The notes beneath the pieces are model-generated. The model was not told where the DNA came from and did not search any database. It saw only the letters and a program-made list of their open reading frames with translations. Of a stretch of DNA of 64,000 nt, positions 43,656 to 53,485 are shown in pieces. The number at the start of each line of letters is the position of its first letter. The stretch's first letter is position 1. The position numbers and the translations under genes are program-made. The stretch comes from CAYSBE01 sp046309355 (GTDB lineage: Bacteria > Bacteroidota > Bacteroidia > UKL13-3), in assembly GCA_046309355.1 (NCBI GenBank), contig JBKCPL010000057.1, positions 27,410 through 91,409 of the forward strand. The letters are read 5' to 3'.

Positions 43656-46600
43656 GCGAGAAGTGGTAAACAGGCTTTTTGTTTACTTCCATGTCCTGAA
43701 TTCCCCAGGCTATGTCAAAGCGCATAAAGTACCCTAATAGCTTAGAGCGCAAACCGGTACCATAACCCATCACTATGGGCTCGCGCACGTTTATGACTGT
43801 GGCCCGTAGGTAGGCTACTTCTACAATTTTCTGATTGAAGGTATTGTCTTCGCTGTATGGGTCAGACCCAATCCATGCTGTTCCTATATCGTAAAACGGT
43901 ACCACTTGAAAATGCTGAATAAAATCGGAACGAATGGGACGGTTTAGCAAGTAAGCAAATACGGGCCAGCGAATTTCATTGTTTATCACCGCAAAGCTGC
44001 TTCCGTTTCGAATGTTCTGTGCAAAGCCACGCATGTTGGTAGCCAGAGCCTGAAAGGCATAATTTTCAGTAACGGGTGCCTGATTGGAATTGTCGGTTTG
44101 TGGAAACAACCAGTTATCTACTCCGCCCATCACATAGCGTACCTTGGCCGGTCCGAATGAAGTGTTGTATGTAGCACGTGTGGCAAAAATGAGTTGACGG
44201 TGAATTTTTTGATAGTGTCGGGCATCAAATCCGATAGCGTTCAACTGTACATTCGTATTTGATAGGTTCACGTAACGTTCGTAGAACAATTTAAATTTTG
44301 TACCGTTCCACAAATTCAGTCCGCAGGGGATGGAATTGTCAAGCACCAATTCGGCTTTTCCGCCTCCCCAGTAGGTAAATTGATCGGGCTTTTCAAGCGT
44401 TGCATTGTTTACCGAACGAAAAACATCGCGGTCCATTCGGCCAAATGTGCTTACACGTAAACTCCACACCGGATTGAGCGGAAACTTGATTTGATAGCGC
44501 AACTCGTGTAACGTATTGCGAACGGGTGTGGCACCATCTGACCCGTTGCGCACCTGCCTGTAAAATGTAATGCTTTGGTCGAGCCTGCGCTTCAGCGTTT
44601 CGTAAGTGATAAAATAATCAATACCACTGAGGTCGAACGAAAAACGGAAACCACCCGTGAGGCGGTAATCTTCAAATAGGTCAACCATGCCCAGCTTAAA
44701 CATGCTGTTTAGTCCGGGGTTAAAAATATTGTCGCTGCCTGCCGTGATGGGCTGGTAGTAGGTATTGATGATGGAGTTGTCAATTTGTGCAACAAAGTAG
44801 TCGGAAAAGAAGGTTACATCGTAAAAACGTGATGCACTTATTTTTATTCCTTTCGTTTGTTTATCAGTTGATACGCCTGTGTTGCGTACTACTATCTCTT
44901 CAGCCTTAGTGCCCGGTTCGGTAAATTCGCTGATGAAGTAGTAGTCGTATTTTTCTTTTACTTCTTTGGGTTGTTCGGTTGGTGTAGTGGTTGATGGCAG
45001 AGCTGTCATAAACCTGCGGTCGCTGTATATAGCTTTGCCTTGAGTAAATGGCTTGGTGGCTTTACCTGATTTCAGCCGTGCCATAGTTGGGTAACTTTCT
45101 GTGCGTGATCCTTTGCCAGGCACATCCGGCTCAACGGGCGATTTGCGATACGAATACTTGCCGTTAAACAGAATAAGGTCAATCACTTCGCGTGTTTGTG
45201 TGCTTATGTCGTGTGCCAGTATTCCGCGTTTGTAATCGGTAAGCGGGTAGGTAAATACTATGTCTTTTTCGTGCACAATGGTATCTATGGAGATTACGTT
45301 GCTGTCGAGCTGAATGGATTTGCCGTTGTACACAAATACCTGCCCGAAATTATCCAGCTGATCAAAATACAGTGTGTCTGCCGGTTTTTCAGGATTGGTG
45401 TAGTTAATGCGCAATTCGGTAAAGTCGTATTCGCTTTGTATGCGAACAGCATACCGGTTCTTAATGCCGTTGTAGTCCGAAATATACGCGTAGTAATTGT
45501 TGTCGTACTCAATCGGGTGAGTTTCGTTGATATAAGGTGTGTACGTTAGGCGTTTCAGTCGCGGGCCCTGATTTTCCATATCGTACAGGTACACATCAAA
45601 GCTGTTTTCTTCAGGCAAAACCTGAGGCGGAGGCAAATTCAGCGAATCGGAATGGCGGTTTGAACTAAAGATGATTTTGGTGCCGCCATCGGCAAAGGTG
45701 GGATACGCTTCATCAAACGGGTCATTGGTTAGTTGCCTTTCCTTGCGCGATTTCAGATCGTAGGCATACAGGTCGGATTGCCCCTTACGAATGGCAGACA
45801 TTACAAGTGTGCGTTCATTGGAGGAATAAGCCAGTCCCGTTACTTTATCAAACTTTACCAGCCATATTTTTTCCCGGGCTTTAGTTACCAGGTCGTAAGT
45901 ATGCAGCAGTATTTTGCCTTTATGTTCGGTAACAAAGGCTAGTTTTTCACCACCCGGGTGCCAGGCAATAACCGGAAACGAGTGGTCGATTACACGCTGA
46001 TAATACTTTACCCCACCACGGAATATTTTTTTTGTTCGTGCAGTTTTGGTATCCATAAGCCACACTTTGTACTTGCCGTTTTTGTTGGTGGTATAAGCCA
46101 GGTGCGAACCGCGTGCGCTTACACGCATCTGTTGCTCCAGTATGGGCTGAAAGCGTCTTTTAATTTTCAGCGAGTCGTACGTCAGCGTTCGCAGCGAATC
46201 GTCTTTGGCATACAATCCGGCATAGTAGGAGTACCAGTCCTTACTGGTTTTTTTCATGTTATCTCCCGTCAGATACATTAGTGCATTATCGTAATTGCGG
46301 CTGATGCGGGTAACATATATCATGTTGGAAATAACCTCTACACCGTATTTATCGGTCAGAAATTTCCAGAAACTTAGGCCGGCCAGTTCTTCGTGGCGTT
46401 GCAGCAGCCTGTTGAATCGTTTTATTTTTCCGGAAATGATCAAATCTTTTAAGTGATTGTCGTGGTCTTCGTTCCACTTGTTACCGATGTAATCTACCAA
46501 CCCGAATAAATACCAGTCGGGGAGGCTGAGCAACGCTGCATTTTGTATGCGTTCCTGAATATTTCCGCCAAACAGTAATTCGTTGATAAGCACGAGGGAA

Positions 46601-47028
46601 ATGCCCGAGCGCAGCTGTTGGGCAAAGTGTGCACGGTTTCCGTTGAAGTAAAGAATAATTTTATTGGATGTTACCTGCGAAAAACCTCCCGTATTGGCCA
46701 CATCATTGGCAATACCAAAATTCGACTGCTTGTAATCGGATAAGGTATTGTAACACACAATTTCGATACGACCGCTCAGGCGATGATCAATAATACGTTC
46801 AATCTCATACAGCTCGGTTTCGGCAGTGCGAATGGCAAATGTGGCCAGTTCTTTGCCTCCGGCATAGTGGTAGGCATCAAAATTTTCGGAACGCAAAAAC
46901 GACCATTCAAATTTGCCGTATTGCACCCTGTTTTGCCCAAATGGGGTGTACATGCCCTGCGCTAAAAGGTGCAGCGGAATACCTGCAGCTATCAGGCATA
47001 TACATGCTATGTAGTAACGAATCAGCAA
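43639..47028 (-). CDS. Large envelope protein: degenerate peptidase-MA-like domain, TolB-type beta-propeller and C-terminal beta-barrel
   Basis: The 1129-residue protein has a signal peptide (ending LLAQG; start codon TTG). Residues about 45-270 resemble the gluzincin peptidase-MA fold: SLPDWYLFGLVDYIG matches the usual LPxWxxEGLAEY, and SLVLINELLFGG sits where HExxH should be (N149-E-L-L-F153), so both zinc histidines are missing. A six- or seven-bladed TolB/PD40 propeller follows (about 300-560: LAYTTNKNGKYKVWLMDT, ERQLTNDPFDEAYPTFADGG). The C-terminal ~400 residues look like a surface-antigen barrel ending in an aromatic strand (HFSLSLDF). Function unknown. Confidence 0.72.
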   Translation of the reverse strand: MLIRYYIACICLIAAGIPLHLLAQGMYTPFGQNRVQYGKFEWSFLRSENFDAYHYAGGKELATFAIRTAETELYEIERIIDHRLSGRIEIVCYNTLSDYKQSNFGIANDVANTGGFSQVTSNKIILYFNGNRAHFAQQLRSGISLVLINELLFGGNIQERIQNAALLSLPDWYLFGLVDYIGNKWNEDHDNHLKDLIISGKIKRFNRLLQRHEELAGLSFWKFLTDKYGVEVISNMIYVTRISRNYDNALMYLTGDNMKKTSKDWYSYYAGLYAKDDSLRTLTYDSLKIKRRFQPILEQQMRVSARGSHLAYTTNKNGKYKVWLMDTKTARTKKIFRGGVKYYQRVIDHSFPVIAWHPGGEKLAFVTEHKGKILLHTYDLVTKAREKIWLVKFDKVTGLAYSSNERTLVMSAIRKGQSDLYAYDLKSRKERQLTNDPFDEAYPTFADGGTKIIFSSNRHSDSLNLPPPQVLPEENSFDVYLYDMENQGPRLKRLTYTPYINETHPIEYDNNYYAYISDYNGIKNRYAVRIQSEYDFTELRINYTNPEKPADTLYFDQLDNFGQVFVYNGKSIQLDSNVISIDTIVHEKDIVFTYPLTDYKRGILAHDISTQTREVIDLILFNGKYSYRKSPVEPDVPGKGSRTESYPTMARLKSGKATKPFTQGKAIYSDRRFMTALPSTTTPTEQPKEVKEKYDYYFISEFTEPGTKAEEIVVRNTGVSTDKQTKGIKISASRFYDVTFFSDYFVAQIDNSIINTYYQPITAGSDNIFNPGLNSMFKLGMVDLFEDYRLTGGFRFSFDLSGIDYFITYETLKRRLDQSITFYRQVRNGSDGATPVRNTLHELRYQIKFPLNPVWSLRVSTFGRMDRDVFRSVNNATLEKPDQFTYWGGGKAELVLDNSIPCGLNLWNGTKFKLFYERYVNLSNTNVQLNAIGFDARHYQKIHRQLIFATRATYNTSFGPAKVRYVMGGVDNWLFPQTDNSNQAPVTENYAFQALATNMRGFAQNIRNGSSFAVINNEIRWPVFAYLLNRPIRSDFIQHFQVVPFYDIGTAWIGSDPYSEDNTFNQKIVEVAYLRATVINVREPIVMGYGTGLRSKLLGYFMRFDIAWGIQDMEVNKKPVYHFSLSLDF

Positions 47029-47131
47029 GCACTCAAAGGTGGGTAAAAATTAGCGTTTATACAATACGAGTCAGGTAAACTTTACGAGCATATTTCAGGT
47101 TTGTGCAATAATGCTATACTTGCATGGATTT

Positions 47132-47773
47132 ATGCTGCACTTGGCTTCATTTACTTTCAATCCGTTTCAGGAAAATACATACGTTGTTTACCACGAACAA
47201 ACACGCGAGTGCGCCATTGTGGATGCCGGCTGTTTTGAGCCCCACGAACAGCGCGAGTTGCAAGCTTTTTTAAAGTTGCATAGCCTGGTGCCTACCCTGC
47301 TGGTGAATACTCATGCACACATTGACCATGTATTGGGCAATGCTTACATTATGGAAACTTACGGACTGCCTCTTCATATTCACCGCGATGAATTATCAAC
47401 GTATGAAGATGCGAATAAGTGGACTGCCATGCTGGGCATGCCACCGCTGGCAGTTCCCGAACACCTCGTTTATCTGCAGCCCGGAACCTGCATAACGATG
47501 GCCGGTGCCGAGTGGCAGGTGCTGTTTACTCCGGGCCACAGTGCAGCATCGGTAAGCTTATTTCAGCCACACACACAATGGCTGCTAGCCGGTGATGTGC
47601 TGTTTCGCGAAAGCATTGGCCGCACCGATTTGCCGGGTGGAAATTTTGATACGCTGATTGACAGCATTCGCACACAGTTGCTGGTGTTGCCCGATGATAC
47701 CACCGTTTATTCTGGACACGGTCCCGCAACCACTATCGGGCACGAACGAAGGTTTAATCCGTTTTTAACCTGA
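47132..47773 (+). CDS. MBL-fold metallo-hydrolase (glyoxalase II-like)
   Basis: The 213-residue enzyme of the metallo-beta-lactamase fold has the metal motif THAHIDH (60-66), LFTPGHSAASVSL, GDVLFRESIGRTDLPGG and YSGHGPATTIGHE. These are as in the YcbL/GloB-like group of thiol-ester or persulfide hydrolases. I chose the ATG giving MLHLASFTFNPFQENTY, the conserved start of this group, over one 7 codons upstream. It probably hydrolyses a glutathione-free thioester; the substrate is unproven. Confidence 0.87.
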   Translation: MLHLASFTFNPFQENTYVVYHEQTRECAIVDAGCFEPHEQRELQAFLKLHSLVPTLLVNTHAHIDHVLGNAYIMETYGLPLHIHRDELSTYEDANKWTAMLGMPPLAVPEHLVYLQPGTCITMAGAEWQVLFTPGHSAASVSLFQPHTQWLLAGDVLFRESIGRTDLPGGNFDTLIDSIRTQLLVLPDDTTVYSGHGPATTIGHERRFNPFLT

Positions 47774-47831
47774 AAAATCTGTACAATTCAAAAAAAATGC
47801 GATTATTGACACCCGAAAACGCTACAAGAGT

Positions 47832-50615
47832 TTGGGCAAAATAATTTATACCGGTGTGTTGCTTCTTGGCATGTGCCTGATGGCAGCGGCACAAACTACT
47901 ATTACCGGCAAGGTAAAAGACAAGCGCACAGGCGAGGCCATGATAGGTGCAGTGGTTACGGTGAAAGGAACTACACTGGGTGCTGCCACCGATTACGATG
48001 GTCAGTTCACGTTAAAATTAACTGTACCGCTTCCGGTAACGTTGCGGATAAGCAGCCTGGGCTATGCCACCGAGGAAATTCAGGTGAGCAATACGGCAAA
48101 ACCATTAACCATTTTGCTGGCCGAAGAAGTAAAAGAATTAAAAACGGTAGAAATACGCGATACGCGCATTACCCAAAAACAAAAGCAAACACCGCTTACA
48201 GTTGAAACGATGGATGCCGTTACCATCAAAGAAACTCCGGCAGCTAATTTTTATGAAGGTCTTGCGCATTTAAAAGGAGTCGACTTAACCTCGGCCAGTA
48301 TCGGTTTTAAGATTATAAATACCCGCGGATTTAACAGTACCTCACCGGTACGTTCGCTACAACTCATCGATGGAGTAGATAACCAATCGCCCGGATTGAA
48401 TTTTTCGCTCGGTAATTTTTTAGGCGCATCCGAACTCGATATTCAAAAAGTAGATTTGATAGTAGGTGCCAGTGGCGCGTATTATGGCCCCAATGCCTTT
48501 AACGGGGTAATTAATATGCAAACCAAATCGCCTTTCTTGTTTCCGGGATTGAGCATAATGGCCAAAGTAGGCGAACGCAATTTGTATGAAGGCGGTTTCA
48601 GATGGGCTCAGGTATTTAAAGGGAAAGATGGCAAGGAACGTTTTGCTTACAAAATAAACATGTTTTGGATGCAGGCCCGCGACTGGGAAGCTACCAACTA
48701 CGATGCTACCATTCAGTCGCCAGTAGATGCCCGAAACCCCGGCAGATACGATGCCGTGAATCGCTATGGAGATGAGTACACCACCAATCGTTTCAGGCAA
48801 ACCGGAATTACATACATAGGATATGGATATGCACTAAGAAGAGGTTACAATGAAGAAGATTTGGTAGATTACAACACACGCAACCTGAAAACGAATGCCA
48901 TGCTGCATTACCGCTTTGGCAAAGATTGGGAATTATCAGCCGGCAGCAGTTTCAGTACCGGCACTACTATTTATCAGGGCGATAACCGTTTTAGCCTGCG
49001 CGATATTTTATTTTTTCAGCACAAAGCTGAGGTACGAAAAGAAAACAAATTTTTTGCACGGGCTTACGTTACGCACGAAGATGCCGGGCGCAGCTACGAT
49101 GCATACAGCACAGCCATTCTGTTGCAGAACTATTCGAAAACAGATGCCAACTGGGCACAAACCTATGCCGAGAAGTGGAATGCACTCATTTTTAACCGCA
49201 TGAATGCGCTGAGACCTCCAATTGGTTCGCAACCACCCGGTACAAATTATACTGATTATGCCAACCAGTTTATGTATCAAAACTATTACGACTCACTGGT
49301 TTTATGGCATCGTATTCTCAATGATTCTACTGATTTCGGGAAGCCACATCCGCAGCGCGGGGGTATTGACTTTTACCAACCGGGCACTGCCCGTTTCGAC
49401 TCGGCATTCAATTCCATTACCACCACCTCAAACCGAAAAGGCGGATCCATGCTCATCGACCGTTCAGCTCTGTATCATTTTGCGGCAGAATATAAATTTA
49501 CCATCCAATCCATCGACTTTACATCGGGGGGCAATTACCGCCAATACCGTCCCTACTCAGAAGGGACCATATTTTTAGATACAGCCGAAAATCAACGCAT
49601 CACTAACTGGGAAATAGGCATGTATCTAGGGGCAGAAAAAAAATTATTTGACAACAAAGTAAAAGTGAGCTTTACCAACCGATTAGATAAAAACGTTAAT
49701 TTCAGCTTGCTGTGGTCACCGGCTGCCACCATTGTATATACCCACAAAGAACACGTGCTGCGCGCTTCGTTTTCATCGGCTATCCGCAATCCAACATTAT
49801 CCGATCAATACATCAACCTCAATGTAGGAAGGGCCACATTGCTGGGCAATCTTTCAGGATTCGACAGCTTGGTTACTACTTCTTCCATTCTTGAGGCCAT
49901 AAACGCATTACCTACAGCGGATAGAAGCAAACTTCAGTATTTTAATGTAGAAGCGGTAAGGCCTGAACGAGTAAGAACACTAGAATTCGGATACCGAACT
50001 ACCATCAAGCAAAAGTTATTTATTGACATGAGTTATTACCGCAGCTGGTATACAGATTTCATTGGGTTTATTATCGGGGCTCAACTTGACTGGCCGGTGG
50101 GTGATTTTATAAGGCGTATAAATGTATACCGGGTATCGGCCAATGCACAAACTGAAGTAACCACACAAGGCTTTACCATTGGTGCTAATTATTTCTGGCG
50201 AAAGTATTTAGGGTTTAGTGCCAATTACTCGTGGAACCGGCTGGAAAAGGCCGATGAGCGCGACCCGCTAATTCCCGCATTCAACACACCTGAGCATAAA
50301 TATAACCTGGGTATTAATGGCCGCGATATAGTAACCCAACTGGGCAATTTTTATATACGCGGTTGGGGTTACTCCATCAATTACAAATGGCAAGACGGCT
50401 TTATGTTTGAAGGATCTCCACAGTTTACCGGTGAAGTGCCTGCCTACGACATGGTGGATGCACAAATCAGTAAAAAATACGAAAAGCTGCATTCAACCGT
50501 AAAACTGGGAGCCAGCAATTTGCTCGATAACCGAGTTTTTCAGGTATATGGCGGTCCCCGCGTGGGTCGTCTGGTCTATTTTTCCATACTTTTTGAGTTG
50601 GATGGCAGAAAATAG
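47832..50615 (+). CDS. TonB-dependent receptor with CarboxypepD_reg-like N-terminal domain
   Basis: The 927-residue outer-membrane transporter has a signal peptide (IIYTGVLLLGMCLMAAAQ), a carboxypeptidase-regulatory-like domain (about 22-105: GKVKDKRTGEAMIGAVVTVK), a plug (about 115-230, with RGFNSTSPVRSLQLIDGVDN and GASGAYYGPNAFNGVINMQT) and a 22-strand barrel to the C-terminus (VYFSILFELD). No SusD gene is adjacent, so it is not a classical SusCD pair. The cargo is unknown. The only usable start in frame is TTG at 47832; the nearest ATG (47797) is out of frame and opens a 15-codon ORF. The gap to the next gene is 73 bases. Confidence 0.85.
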   Translation: MGKIIYTGVLLLGMCLMAAAQTTITGKVKDKRTGEAMIGAVVTVKGTTLGAATDYDGQFTLKLTVPLPVTLRISSLGYATEEIQVSNTAKPLTILLAEEVKELKTVEIRDTRITQKQKQTPLTVETMDAVTIKETPAANFYEGLAHLKGVDLTSASIGFKIINTRGFNSTSPVRSLQLIDGVDNQSPGLNFSLGNFLGASELDIQKVDLIVGASGAYYGPNAFNGVINMQTKSPFLFPGLSIMAKVGERNLYEGGFRWAQVFKGKDGKERFAYKINMFWMQARDWEATNYDATIQSPVDARNPGRYDAVNRYGDEYTTNRFRQTGITYIGYGYALRRGYNEEDLVDYNTRNLKTNAMLHYRFGKDWELSAGSSFSTGTTIYQGDNRFSLRDILFFQHKAEVRKENKFFARAYVTHEDAGRSYDAYSTAILLQNYSKTDANWAQTYAEKWNALIFNRMNALRPPIGSQPPGTNYTDYANQFMYQNYYDSLVLWHRILNDSTDFGKPHPQRGGIDFYQPGTARFDSAFNSITTTSNRKGGSMLIDRSALYHFAAEYKFTIQSIDFTSGGNYRQYRPYSEGTIFLDTAENQRITNWEIGMYLGAEKKLFDNKVKVSFTNRLDKNVNFSLLWSPAATIVYTHKEHVLRASFSSAIRNPTLSDQYINLNVGRATLLGNLSGFDSLVTTSSILEAINALPTADRSKLQYFNVEAVRPERVRTLEFGYRTTIKQKLFIDMSYYRSWYTDFIGFIIGAQLDWPVGDFIRRINVYRVSANAQTEVTTQGFTIGANYFWRKYLGFSANYSWNRLEKADERDPLIPAFNTPEHKYNLGINGRDIVTQLGNFYIRGWGYSINYKWQDGFMFEGSPQFTGEVPAYDMVDAQISKKYEKLHSTVKLGASNLLDNRVFQVYGGPRVGRLVYFSILFELDGRK

Positions 50616-50688
50616 TCAGGTGATTTATGCAGTTAATACCATTTTTTTTGTTTCTTGCTCCTTGAAATACAAACCAATAAAAATCAAT

Positions 50689-52230
50689 ATGAAGAAAATT
50701 CTACTGAATTTCGTATTCACAATGGTGCTTTTAGCTCTGGGAGCTATGGCACAGGCTCAGGTTCGCTTTGTTGAACCTGTATTTACCAATGTTACACGCA
50801 CGTCAAACGTTGAGTATGACACCAACCGCTCAGTTAACATTCTGTTCGGTCAGGTTCCCGGACAGCTGCCTATTATTACCGTGAGCTTAAAATGCGATAT
50901 TTACCAGCCCGAAGGCGATACGCTAGCTGAGCGCCCGGTAATTATTCTGGCACACACAGGCAGCTACCTGCCCGCTATCATCAACCGTCAGCCCACAGGC
51001 AACAAAGATGACAGTACCATAGTAGAACTGGCAACTCGTTTCGCCAAAATGGGCTATGTGGTGGTTGCTCCAAATTACCGTTTGGGATGGAATGCACAAA
51101 CGACCAATTCGGAAATAGCTACGGAGCAATTGCTGAAAGCAACTTACCGTGCCGCACAAGATATACGCAACTGCGTGCGCTTCTTAAATGCGAATGCATC
51201 TACTTACAAAATCGATGCCGACAAAATTACTGTAGGTGGTCAGGGCACCGGTGGTTACGTAGCATTAGCTATAGCTACCATCGACCGCAGATCAGAAATC
51301 GAAAGTAACCTTAAATTTTTAAGGTCGGATGCAACTCCAATGGTAAACATGGATACACTGGGTGACTGGAGAGGTCGTGGCGGTATTGCATTACCGGCAT
51401 ATCCATTCTTTTTTAACTACGGTGGTGATTCGGCATTGAAAGATGACATTCACATGGTATTTAACTACGGTGGTGCCATGGGCGACTCAGCCTGGTTAGA
51501 ATCAGCTAATCTTCCTTTAGTAGGTATACACTGCAAAAGCGATCCATTTGCACCTTACGGTACAGGTAACGTAGTAGTACCAACTACCGGAGCTACAGTA
51601 ATTCCGAACGCAAGCGGTGCCGGTGATTTTATTGTCAGAGCCAATGCTGTTGGTGTTAACAATAAAATTAATGCCACTACCTTCACCGACCCTATTACTA
51701 CCCGTGCTATGGCAGCATCAGGAAACGTTAAAAATCTGTTTCCGTTCGAAACTCCTACACCAGAAGGTTCTCCATGGGAATGGTGGGATAGAAACATCGT
51801 AAAAGCGATTAATATTCCTGCACCCGGTGCAGGTTACTTAGCTGATTCATTATCGATGTTAACTAACCCTACAATGTCAGCTGCAAAAGCAAAAGCATAT
51901 ATCGATACGATTGCCGGATTTATCGCACCTCGTATAGCTGCTCAATTTGACCTGGCTGATTTTTCTACAGGTGTAAAAGACCTGGCTAATTACAACAGCA
52001 ATATGCTGATTGCGCCAAACCCGGCAAACAGCTTTGTTCAGGTTACCTTACCTGTTGCCATGAATACACTGCGTATTGTAGACGTAACTGGCCGTGTAGT
52101 TGTTGAACAAACAAATATCGGTTCACGTGAGTACAAAGCCGATGTGCGCTCACTTCAAACAGGTGTTTACTTCATACAGGTTGTTGCCACCGATGGCAAA
52201 ACAGGCGTGAAGAGACTGGCTGTTAAGTAA
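50689..52230 (+). CDS. Secreted alpha/beta-hydrolase-like protein lacking the nucleophile, with T9SS type A tail
   Basis: The 513-residue protein has a signal peptide (ending AQAQ), an alpha/beta-hydrolase fold and a C-terminal type A sorting domain (LIAPNPANSFVQVTL ... GVYFIQVVA). It is a paralogue of the gene at 54191. The nucleophile elbow reads GGQGTGG (183-189), where the paralogue has GGISAGG, so the catalytic Ser is Gly186. The oxyanion motif HGGS is HTGS (89-92), and I find no equivalent of the paralogue's QDHVPF histidine. It is probably a non-catalytic surface protein. I chose the ATG at 50689, which opens a clean signal peptide; the frame extends 47 codons upstream. Confidence 0.82.
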   Translation: MKKILLNFVFTMVLLALGAMAQAQVRFVEPVFTNVTRTSNVEYDTNRSVNILFGQVPGQLPIITVSLKCDIYQPEGDTLAERPVIILAHTGSYLPAIINRQPTGNKDDSTIVELATRFAKMGYVVVAPNYRLGWNAQTTNSEIATEQLLKATYRAAQDIRNCVRFLNANASTYKIDADKITVGGQGTGGYVALAIATIDRRSEIESNLKFLRSDATPMVNMDTLGDWRGRGGIALPAYPFFFNYGGDSALKDDIHMVFNYGGAMGDSAWLESANLPLVGIHCKSDPFAPYGTGNVVVPTTGATVIPNASGAGDFIVRANAVGVNNKINATTFTDPITTRAMAASGNVKNLFPFETPTPEGSPWEWWDRNIVKAINIPAPGAGYLADSLSMLTNPTMSAAKAKAYIDTIAGFIAPRIAAQFDLADFSTGVKDLANYNSNMLIAPNPANSFVQVTLPVAMNTLRIVDVTGRVVVEQTNIGSREYKADVRSLQTGVYFIQVVATDGKTGVKRLAVK

Positions 52231-52250
52231 TATTCTTACGTAAAAAGTAT

Positions 52251-52281
52251 AAAAAGGGACTCCAATGGGGTCCCTTTTTTT
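52251..52281. terminator. Bidirectional intrinsic terminator
   Basis: AAAAAGGGACTCC (52251-52263) pairs with GGGGTCCCTTTTT (52267-52279), with one G-T wobble and a 3-base loop. T runs on both strands let it end the rightward hydrolase-like gene and the leftward gene at 52288. Confidence 0.75.
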
Positions 52282-52287
52282 ATGCAA

Positions 52288-52824
52288 TTATTTCAGCAAG
52301 GCATCGGTAATGGAGTCCATTTTTTTATCCGTGTAAGCACCCCACGTTTGAAAAAGGATGGTGCCTTTTTCATCAACCACAAAAAAGTGAGGCTCATTTT
52401 TTTCTGTTATCTTTAACTGCTGCATCAGGGCATCCGCATCGTCATCGCTGATTAAAAACCACGGGTGAAGTTTTGCATCCACGCTTTTTTTTGAGCGGCT
52501 TTTCAATTCCCCCATACCCATTTTGGCAATACCCCTAAGCATGGCTACAAAGCACAGGTTGGCATTGTACATATTGGCTCCCATGAGCCCACCCATGCCA
52601 TCGGCCAGCAGGTGGTTATACAAGGGCTGTGTCCATTTTTTAAGCGACTCATCAGCTTTCATCGAAAAGGCCATACAGATAACAGCCCTTTTGCCTTTTA
52701 CGTAATCGGGCAGGGTTACATCTTTGTCCTGCAAGTTTTGCGCATGCAGTATCGGAAAAGATTGTGAATTAGCTGTACCTGCAAACAGCAGGCAAACGAA
52801 TGCGGCAGTCAGTAGATTTTTCAT
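52288..52824 (-). CDS. Secreted protein with thioredoxin-like fold, no CxxC
   Basis: The 178-residue protein has a signal peptide (ending ANSQ). It has a fold like ATP10/thioredoxin-family proteins: VKGKRAVICMAFSMKADESLKKW, then EPHFFVVDEKGTILFQTWGAY before the final helix. The redox CxxC of thioredoxins is absent. The substrate or partner is unknown. I chose the ATG at 52824; five more codons are open upstream. It is single, between a bidirectional terminator and the gcvH terminator. Confidence 0.65.
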   Translation of the reverse strand: MKNLLTAAFVCLLFAGTANSQSFPILHAQNLQDKDVTLPDYVKGKRAVICMAFSMKADESLKKWTQPLYNHLLADGMGGLMGANMYNANLCFVAMLRGIAKMGMGELKSRSKKSVDAKLHPWFLISDDDADALMQQLKITEKNEPHFFVVDEKGTILFQTWGAYTDKKMDSITDALLK

Positions 52825-52841
52825 ACGGCAATGTGGCAAAA

Positions 52842-52880
52842 AAAAATGAGGCCCGCAACAAAGTTGCGGGCCTCATTTTT
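52842..52880 (-). terminator. gcvH intrinsic terminator
   Basis: Eighteen bases (52842-52859) pair perfectly with 52863-52880 around a 3-base A loop. The GC-rich core is GGCCCGCAAC / GTTGCGGGCC. On the minus strand the hairpin ends in nine T's, 14 bases after the gcvH stop. This is the strongest terminator in the window. Confidence 0.85.
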
Positions 52881-52893
52881 ACGTGCGACTATA

Positions 52894-53274
52894 TTAAGCG
52901 TTTATCAATGTTTTATAATCGGCTGCATTCATCAAGGCATCGACATCGGCAGCGTTGCTCAATTTTATCTTTATCATCCAGCCTGCACCGTACGGGTCGT
53001 TATTTACCGACTCGGGTGCTGCATCCAGGCCTGAGTTTACTTCAAGCACTTCGCCTGTTACAGGCATAAACAAATCAGAAACTGTTTTCACGGCTTCTAC
53101 TGTTCCAAACACATCATGCTGATTCACCACCTTACCGGTTGATGGGATGTCTACATACACAATATCGCCCAGTTCTTTTTGTGCGAAATCGGTAATGCCT
53201 ACGTAGGCTGTATCGCCTTCAATTCTTACCCATTCGTGGTCTTTGGTGTAGCGGAGGTTTTCTGGAAAGTTCAT
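52894..53274 (-). CDS. gcvH: Glycine cleavage system H protein
   Basis: The 126-residue lipoyl carrier shuttles the aminomethyl group between the P, T and L proteins in glycine breakdown. The lipoylation site is in FGTVEAVKTVSDL, with Lys63 as the attachment residue. The N-terminal RYTKDHEWVRIEG and VGITDFAQKELGDIVYVDIP are diagnostic. gcvP and gcvT are elsewhere. A strong terminator follows. Confidence 0.95.
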   Translation of the reverse strand: MNFPENLRYTKDHEWVRIEGDTAYVGITDFAQKELGDIVYVDIPSTGKVVNQHDVFGTVEAVKTVSDLFMPVTGEVLEVNSGLDAAPESVNNDPYGAGWMIKIKLSNAADVDALMNAADYKTLINA

Positions 53275-53485
53275 GATGTTTAAAGTATTTAGTGCCGCAA
53301 AATATTATTTCTGCCGATGAAAAAAAACCGTACGAACCAAAAATAACACACCCCGCGCATTTGGTATAGAAACTCATTTACTGTCCCGCACCCACCGGTT
53401 GTTTTTTATAGGCAACGCCCATGCTGTGAATAACTCATGACGTAATCTCTCTTTTTTCTCAGCAATACGAGTATATTGCGTTAAC

